Source of the DNA: Bacteroidaceae bacterium
GTDB taxonomy: Bacteria; Bacteroidota; Bacteroidia; Bacteroidales; Bacteroidaceae
Assembly: GCA_017529865.1 (NCBI GenBank)
Contig: JAFXNA010000020.1
Location: forward strand, 85,794-149,793
Length of the DNA stretch: 64,000 nt
Direction: 5' to 3'
Positions 59,257 to 64,000 of this stretch are shown in pieces. Made by a program: the position numbers and the translations under genes. A model generated the notes under the pieces. It ran no database searches. It was not told where the DNA came from and was given only the letters and a program-made list of their open reading frames with translations. Positions within the stretch are counted from its first letter, which is position 1, and each line of letters opens with the position of its first letter.

Positions 59257-59919
59257 TTAGAAACTATATCCAATATTCAGGGAAAAGGCCCAGTTGGCCC
59301 CTTGAGACTTCTTTTCCAAAGTGTATAGTTTTTTGTTGCGAAATTGGGAAAAGAAGCCGATTTCGAAGTCGCAGCGTAATGCGAACTGCCTGTATTCCGC
59401 GCCGAAGGTACATACCCGCCATCCTGCGTCCCAGCGGTTTGCGCCTATTTCGTCATCAAACATTGAGGGCGATTTGCCTACGTGAATCCCTTGAAACCAT
59501 GTGATGCCATTCGTAGCAGACACTTTGCTGCTGATGCCGTATGCACCATACAGACCCGTTCCGATGGGTATGCGCCAGTGGGTTCCTATCTTCCAGCGAT
59601 AGACAAAGTCCAGCTGTGTTTCAAAATACCAAAGGTTGAACGTGACCCGGCCGCCTGCCTTGCTTACGTCGTAGACATTTCCTTTTGAAATAAGCACAAG
59701 CGCTGGTTCGAGGAATGTTGGGTGTGATTTGCTGAGAGGAATCTGGATGCCTGCTCCAAGATTCAGGCCGGTGTGCCCCGCTGACTCGTTGCTGGCATCG
59801 GTCCCATCGAAAAGACCGATAGTCAGTCCGCCTTTGACGAATGGCTTCGGTTGCTGCCCTGTAATCTGACATGTTGCCAGGAAAGAGAGCAAAGAAAAGA
59901 GTATCAGGCGAACTTTCAT
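59257..59919 (-). CDS. Outer-membrane β-barrel protein
   Basis: A 220-aa protein with signal peptide (to about residue 21) and alternating hydrophobic strands (FVKGGLTIGLFDG, TGLNLGAGIQIPL, LEPALVLISKGNVY, FETQLDFVYRWKI, ALRCDFEIGFFSQF) ending WAFSLNIGYSF, whose terminal Phe is the Bam recognition residue. It fits a small 8-10 strand porin-like barrel of the OMP_b-brl_2 type. It is coupled by a 4-bp overlap to the lipoprotein gene upstream; the pair may form an envelope complex. Substrate unknown. Confidence 0.75.
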   Translation of the reverse strand: MKVRLILFSLLSFLATCQITGQQPKPFVKGGLTIGLFDGTDASNESAGHTGLNLGAGIQIPLSKSHPTFLEPALVLISKGNVYDVSKAGGRVTFNLWYFETQLDFVYRWKIGTHWRIPIGTGLYGAYGISSKVSATNGITWFQGIHVGKSPSMFDDEIGANRWDAGWRVCTFGAEYRQFALRCDFEIGFFSQFRNKKLYTLEKKSQGANWAFSLNIGYSF

Positions 59920-60449
59920 TGCTGCTCAGGTTTTGAGCCGTTCCATCGCGCATTCACCTCGTATGGCAGCATGCGTTCGTAACTGCTTTTGTAATAATAG
60001 TTGCCAAGCCGCTCAATAAACGTGATGTTGAGCGAGTCGGCGTCAGTCAGTTGCATGTAGACAATGGCGTTGCTCTTGATTAGATTGTTGGCGGCATCAT
60101 AAGTGTAACTGTCCGTCCGTCGTAAGTTGCAGTCCTGCTTATACAGGAACACGGTCATGGAATCTGTCCCGAAATACAGGTCGTTGGGCATAAAGTCCCA
60201 CTCATTGGTAGCGTAATAACGCATGCTGATACCATCCTCGCCGATGCGCCACGACCCTTTCCATTTCCATCCGTGCCGAGCTACATTTGCCTGAAAATAG
60301 TCGGAAGAAATCGTTGTCAGATAAGGCTCTTGCGGCACCTTGTCCTCGTTCATAATGTAATTCTGCTTAGGGATATCATCTTCACACGTTGTAGCCTGTG
60401 TGAGCATTCCGAACATCAATATAGCCAATAATCGATATATCTTTTTCAT
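59916..60449 (-). CDS. Hypothetical lipoprotein paired with a β-barrel
   Basis: A 177-aa protein with an export signal and Cys22 in ATTCEDD (an imperfect lipobox, since Thr precedes Cys). The mature part has aromatic β-strand patterns (WKWKGSWRIGEDGISMRYYATNEWDF). I do not recognise the family. It has its own -7 promoter element upstream and overlaps the β-barrel gene. Confidence 0.6.
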   Translation of the reverse strand: MKKIYRLLAILMFGMLTQATTCEDDIPKQNYIMNEDKVPQEPYLTTISSDYFQANVARHGWKWKGSWRIGEDGISMRYYATNEWDFMPNDLYFGTDSMTVFLYKQDCNLRRTDSYTYDAANNLIKSNAIVYMQLTDADSLNITFIERLGNYYYKSSYERMLPYEVNARWNGSKPEQQ

Positions 60450-60528
60450 CTTTAAACAACTTTCCGTTTAATACAATTGAACGATAAATATATGTACACA
60501 GGCACGATGCCCATATCCTTTTCGGTTA

Positions 60529-60536
60529 CAAAGATA
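60529..60536 (-). promoter_or_regulatory. -7 promoter element of the lipoprotein/β-barrel pair
   Basis: TATCTTTG on the minus strand, 80 nt upstream of the ATG at 60449. The -33 is poor. Confidence 0.5.
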
Positions 60537-60652
60537 ATCATTCCCTTGGATTTAATCACCATTTTTTCTATAAAAAAAACGTAATTCATCCGAACTTTGT
60601 ATTAGAATGTAACTAAATGTACATTCCGACGACACCTTATTTATATATATAA

Positions 60653-60682
60653 TAAAAACGTGCAAGCGGTTGGCCTGCACGT
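60653..60682 (-). terminator. Intrinsic terminator of the GH43 linker gene
   Basis: On the minus strand ACGTGCA and TGCACGT form a 7-bp stem (60682-60658) followed by TTTTTATTAT. Confidence 0.85.
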
Positions 60683-60702
60683 CTTTGTTGTATGTGATAG
60701 GA

Positions 60703-62502
60703 TTATCTTACTGTGATATCCTTGGTCATGTCTTTGAAGTTCCACTTGCAGTTGTCGCTGTTGAAGTCCCACTTACCGAGGGTAGGAGTACAGTCACCAG
60801 CTGACATCAGCACGAGTTCTTCGTCAGTTCCAGGAACGGCCTTTGGCATGATGCGGTAAGTACCGTCAGTACACTGGTCGATGCGCCAGAGCTGCTCAGG
60901 AGCACCTGTGAACTTAGGAACAGAAGTTACATCCTTTTCAGCAGTAGCAGCGAGGGCACGGTTTGTACCTGCAATGATGATTTTGTAGTAAGGACCACCG
61001 AGGTAACCACCAGCCTCAGGAACAGCTGTGATAGTCCAGCGCTGGTGAGGACGACCCATGTAGTCGGCCATACGAACGCGGATTTCACCCTTTGGCCAAT
61101 CCTCGATAACGTCAGCAAGGGTCTGTGAAGCAACTGGCTGAGGAGCTGCCTGCTGAGTAGAACGCTGTGCCTGAGCACCACCGGCAGCACCGCCGCCGAA
61201 GCCACCCATACCGCCGAAGCCACCGAAGCCGCCCATACCGCCAGCAGGAGCCTGACCTGCCTGAGCACCCTGTGCATTAGCTGGACGCTGTGCACCAGCA
61301 GCACCTTGAGCACCTGCGCCTTGAGGAGCACCAGCACCGAAGCCGCCGAAGCCGCCCATGCCACCAGCAGGAGCCTGACCGCCCTGTGCACCAGCTGGAC
61401 GCTGAGCACCAGCAGCACCTTGAGCACCAGCAGGACGCTGAGCACCGCCACCGAAGCCACCGAAGCCGCCAAAGCCACCCATACCACCGAACATGCCGCC
61501 ACCACGGTTCATACGAACGAAGTCGACAACAAGTTCGAGTGAGTAACCACGACGCTCTGACTCGATTTCATAAGTGCCTTCCTTGAAGAGTTCGCCACCA
61601 ATTGGCCAACCGTTCTTCCAGATGATTGGACGGATAGCGAGTACGCTACGACCACCCTGATCGAGGTCTGCCTCCCAGTGGAGAGACATCTTCTCAACAC
61701 CGTCAGCTACAACGTAACGTCCGAAGTGACCAGCACCCCAAGTACGTCCTGAACCTGCGATAACCATACGGCCACCACCTTCCATCATGTCACGACCAAC
61801 GTTGTCGATGAATGGACCAGTCACGTTCTTTGAACGACCGCAGACAATGTTGTATGTAGAGTTACCACCATCGCAGCAGGTACCGTGAGTACCGAGCAGA
61901 TAGTAATAACCATCTTTATAAATAAGGTCGGAAGCCTCGCAGTCGATAGCTACGTTCTTTGCCTTGTTACCCTTTACACGCTCACCGGTCTTAGGATCGA
62001 TTTCTACCATACGGATATGTCCGAAGTAGGTTCCGTAAGTTACCCACAGACGACCAGTCTTTGGATCGAGCAACAGACCTGCATCGATAGCGTCGCAGTC
62101 TTCATCCTGAATAGAACGAGCTACTTCGATAGGCTCAGAGAACTTGAAATCAGGAGACTCTGGGTCGAGGGTCTTGTTCCACATTACGAGGATACGGCCT
62201 GCGTGACCGCCACCAAGTCCACCACCTGTAGCACTATAAGCTACGAGATAGCGGTCGCCGATCTTCATGGCATCAGGAGCAGCACCGCCACCTGGACGCT
62301 GTGCACCGCTGTTCCATGTCCATCCGTCCTCAGAGATGAGGCCGCCACCACCTGTACCGAAGGTGTAGTATTTGCCGTCACACTCCACGATGGTTGATGG
62401 GTCGTGGATGAATGGGGCACCGATTTGTGCCATTGCTGACTGACTCAGCATGATACCTACGAGGGCACCGAAGCCCTTTATGATGTTCTTATACTGTCTC
62501 AT
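60703..62502 (-). CDS. GH43 enzyme with Gly/Phe-rich repeat linker and ricin-like C-terminus
   Basis: A 599-aa exported protein (signal to about residue 26). The GH43 propeller has Asp34 (IHDPST), Asp140 (DAIDAGL) and Glu189 (DCEASDL) in the usual order, closest in feel to endo-arabinanase-like subfamilies (inference). At residues 333-450 the barrel is followed by a low-complexity region: two 41-residue units (341-381, 382-422) plus a partial third, each with MGGFGGFGG, then AGAQGAAGAQRPA, then QAPAGG. The C-terminal 130 residues are ricin-like (QRWTITAV, EQLWRIDQ). It is co-transcribed with the small secreted protein upstream. Confidence 0.8.
   Translation of the reverse strand: MRQYKNIIKGFGALVGIMLSQSAMAQIGAPFIHDPSTIVECDGKYYTFGTGGGGLISEDGWTWNSGAQRPGGGAAPDAMKIGDRYLVAYSATGGGLGGGHAGRILVMWNKTLDPESPDFKFSEPIEVARSIQDEDCDAIDAGLLLDPKTGRLWVTYGTYFGHIRMVEIDPKTGERVKGNKAKNVAIDCEASDLIYKDGYYYLLGTHGTCCDGGNSTYNIVCGRSKNVTGPFIDNVGRDMMEGGGRMVIAGSGRTWGAGHFGRYVVADGVEKMSLHWEADLDQGGRSVLAIRPIIWKNGWPIGGELFKEGTYEIESERRGYSLELVVDFVRMNRGGGMFGGMGGFGGFGGFGGGAQRPAGAQGAAGAQRPAGAQGGQAPAGGMGGFGGFGAGAPQGAGAQGAAGAQRPANAQGAQAGQAPAGGMGGFGGFGGMGGFGGGAAGGAQAQRSTQQAAPQPVASQTLADVIEDWPKGEIRVRMADYMGRPHQRWTITAVPEAGGYLGGPYYKIIIAGTNRALAATAEKDVTSVPKFTGAPEQLWRIDQCTDGTYRIMPKAVPGTDEELVLMSAGDCTPTLGKWDFNSDNCKWNFKDMTKDITVR
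61165..61482 (-). repeat. Coding repeat, 123-bp period (GGFGG/AGAQ linker)
   Basis: About 2.6 copies of a 41-codon unit in the GH43 gene. The period is exact in protein and keeps the frame. Confidence 0.85.
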
Positions 62503-62514
62503 AATGATTACCGA

Positions 62515-63249
62515 TTATTTAGTTAAGGTTACTGAGTAGTTGGTTAATGGTTCTCCGTTTTCCTGATAGAAGCGAACACAGAAGTCGCTCATACCTGGGC
62601 CATTGATGACAGCGCCGCGAAGCACGTTCTTTCCCTTCTTCAGGTTCAGACGTCCTGACATCACGTCGTCGACAACCATACGGCGGTCGCCTGAGAGGAT
62701 GACAGCTTCTTCGCCATTGAGCCACCACATTGATGCTGAGTTCGAACCTACTGCAAGACGAACGTTTGGCATGTCCTCAGGGCAGTCGATAATGGTAACA
62801 GCCCAGAACAGCACGCCGTAAACCTGCTTCTCAAGACCGGAAGCAAAACGGAACAACTTCACGTTGTAGCGTGTAGCGTCGAATGCATGCCATTTCAGTT
62901 CCTGCTCACCTACCTTCTCAATCTTTCCGTCAGTAGGAACGTCAGTAAACTGGCCAGGGAAATACTGCTGACCGAAGTTCTCACGAATGTAAGAATCGGT
63001 GAATACAGTGTTGCTACGGTTTGGTTTGTCGATGGGTTCCAGTAATAACCACCTGCGAATAAATCCCTTTGCATCGGGTTTCGCTACGTTTTTAGAGACT
63101 GGGCTGAAATAGTCAGCCAAAGTTGGTTGCACATTTTCCTTCGTGAGGTCGTTCTTGTCACCGTCGCCATCACCTGGAGTGGCGTAGGCAGACATACCGC
63201 ACAATGATGCAACTGCGAATGCTAGTAATGCTTTCTTGTTAAGTTTCAT
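62515..63249 (-). CDS. Small secreted β-sandwich protein of the GH43 operon
   Basis: 244 aa from the ATG at 63249. The upstream ATG at 63303 would overlap the promoter, and the 63249 start gives a proper signal peptide (KLNKKALLAFAVASLCGMSAYA). The body has LADYFSPVSKNVAKPD, FIRRWLLLEPIDKPNRSNTVFTDSYIRENF and VRLAVGSNSASMWWLNGEEAVILSGDRR, with a carbohydrate-binding jelly-roll flavour as in the N-terminal domains of GH2-like and esterase proteins. Similar proteins in Prevotella are often labelled acetylxylan esterase, but I see no Ser-His-Asp set. It lies 12 nt upstream of the GH43 gene and is probably a binding partner. Confidence 0.7.
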   Translation of the reverse strand: MKLNKKALLAFAVASLCGMSAYATPGDGDGDKNDLTKENVQPTLADYFSPVSKNVAKPDAKGFIRRWLLLEPIDKPNRSNTVFTDSYIRENFGQQYFPGQFTDVPTDGKIEKVGEQELKWHAFDATRYNVKLFRFASGLEKQVYGVLFWAVTIIDCPEDMPNVRLAVGSNSASMWWLNGEEAVILSGDRRMVVDDVMSGRLNLKKGKNVLRGAVINGPGMSDFCVRFYQENGEPLTNYSVTLTK

Positions 63250-63300
63250 TCTTGTTTTTGGTATTAATTGTTGTAAAAAAATAAATTCGCATATTTGGCG

Positions 63301-63331
63301 CAAAGGTAGGAAATAAAAATGACCTACGCAA
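63301..63331 (-). promoter_or_regulatory. Promoter of the GH43 linker operon
   Basis: On the minus strand TTG (63331-63329), 20 nt, TACCTTTG (63308-63301). Confidence 0.7.
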
Positions 63332-63400
63332 CGAATTAACGAAAAAAATGCAACTACGGCCTATATTTCATCCCTTTTCATGCTTTTTCTTTGAAAAAGT

Positions 63401-63431
63401 TTGGAAGATTACCATACTTTTTGTATCTTTG
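63401..63431 (+). promoter_or_regulatory. Consensus promoter facing the 11-bp array
   Basis: TTG (63401-63403), 20 nt, TATCTTTG (63424-63431). No convincing gene follows; a transcript would run into the tandem array. Confidence 0.65.
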
Positions 63432-63507
63432 CATCAGAATAAACATACCGCTTTTCGTCTGTCTCTACTATGTGAAAAACACAACGTCAAATAATTGGAA
63501 GCAAGTC

Positions 63508-63692
63508 TATATCAACACTATACCAACTCTATACCAACTCTATACCAAGTCTATGGTACCTCAAATGTACCTCATATTCATCTTATGTAAACCTTATGTG
63601 AACCTTATGTTGACCTTATGTCAGTGTTATGTTGGTGTTATGTTGACCTTATGTTGGTGTTATGTTGACCTTATGTCGGTGTTATGTTGACC
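63508..63692 (+). repeat. Seventeen-unit array with 11-bp period
   Basis: Six units of the TATACCAACTC type (63508-63573), one 9-bp junction (63574-63582), then ten units of the TTATGTTGACC type (63583-63692) including TTATGTAAACC, TTATGTCAGTG and TTATGTTGGTG. All but the junction are exactly 11 bp, one DNA helical turn. Confidence 0.9.
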
Positions 63693-63814
63693 TCTATAGA
63701 TTGTCACCTTAATGTCTATATAGTCAACAAAAGGTAAAGAAAGAGGTAAAGAAAAAGTAAGTAGGAAGCAGAGTAGAATAATTATTGACTTGTTAATAGC
63801 TTTAAACAACAAAA

Positions 63815-63988
63815 TCAATAACTCAAATGCTTCAGGCATCGAGAGCCTGAACCATGAAGCAGAATCATGATCACCATGACTTCTGCCTTGGAAAGTGTGC
63901 CAGAACGATGGTATTTGTGCTTTTTAGGCGTGGGAATCGTATATTTTGCCATCATTGAATCAAAAAACTTGCAAAAATCATCTGCCAT
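63815..63988 (-). pseudogene. IS982-type transposase remnant (N-terminal 57 codons)
   Basis: Starts ATG at 63988 and stops at 63815. The peptide has DDFCKFFDSMMAKY, KKHKYHRSGTLSKAEVMVIM and GSRCLKHLSY, which matches from memory the N-terminus of Bacteroidales IS982-family transposases, where the text would continue CLKHFYLEY. Here it ends at a stop right after CLKH, so the DDE catalytic domain is missing. The sequence between it and the 11-bp array (63693-63814) shows purine-rich GGTAAAGAAA repeats and no gene. Confidence 0.6.
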
Positions 63989-64000
63989 ACAAAAAATTTC

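Noticed and set aside
63250..63303. Upstream ATG for the small secreted protein of the GH43 operon
   Set aside because: It overlaps the -7 promoter element and would precede the expected transcription start.
63391..63690. 99-codon frame through the 11-bp array
   Set aside because: Its ATG overlaps the promoter -33 region and the C-terminal half is just the array read as an 11-residue repeat.

Overview
The window looks like a chromosomal segment of a gut or rumen Bacteroidales bacterium, most likely Prevotellaceae. The evidence is a repeated TTG-N19/20-TANNTTTG promoter signature (the Bacteroidetes -33/-7 type), fimbrillin-family lipoproteins, the folP-cdaA gene pair, membrane-anchored AraC regulators, many secreted plant-polysaccharide hydrolases, and the C-terminal tail GQRIKTLQKGLNIV typical of Prevotella surface proteins. 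This assignment is inference; no rRNA gene is present.

Layout. (1) 1-10238, minus strand: a type V fimbria locus read leftwards, with an OmpA-like/DUF3575 outer-membrane protein, a DUF5119 lipoprotein, then four paralogous fimbrillin-like lipoproteins, the last cut by the window edge. (2) 10742-14668: a membrane AraC regulator, a GtrB-like lipid-linked sugar transferase, and a convergent multi-pass GT-C-like membrane protein. (3) 14673-21360, minus: an apparent operon folP-cdaA-GH105-DUF4837-GH2-(GT-C), divergent from murF (21507-22790). (4) 23006-25004: tRNA-Leu, a MalY/PatB aminotransferase, and an orphan minimal nucleotidyltransferase carrying a fused HEPN-gene remnant. (5) 25103-32958, minus: two large surface proteins (LTD/CotH; leucine-rich repeat) with near-identical sorting tails and related upstream regions. 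(6) 34041-49033, plus: a seven-gene hemicellulose cluster, GH43-GH43-GH3-GH43-GH97-GH2-GH-A/dockerin, with no SusC/SusD pair. (7) 49293-51360: a VWA lipoprotein, a candidate structured RNA, a 124-bp inverted-repeat element and tRNA-Met. (8) 51509-60449: an ExuT-like hexuronate transporter, two ECF sigma/putative anti-sigma modules, a BASS transporter, TfoX-N and MGMT-like proteins, and an OMP/lipoprotein pair. (9) 60703-64000: a GH43 enzyme with a 41-residue-period Gly/Phe linker, its small secreted partner, an 11-bp-period array, and an IS982-type transposase remnant.

How the genes fit together. The hydrolases (GH43, GH3, GH97, GH2, GH105) together with the hexuronate MFS transporter suggest growth on glucuronoarabinoxylan or pectin side chains. 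The fimbrial locus and the two tailed proteins are surface structures.

The strongest unexplained signal is the non-coding and repeat content. There is a family of modular hairpin leaders (GGAAGTTAA ... TTAACTCC) placed in the same orientation just upstream of at least five start codons. There are GC-rich palindromic elements and word-like AT repeats that also occur in frame inside coding sequences, especially signal peptides and linkers. There are two precise tandem arrays (5 x 22 bp with palindromic cores; about 17 x 11 bp), and a promoter-driven RNA with a predicted pseudoknot.
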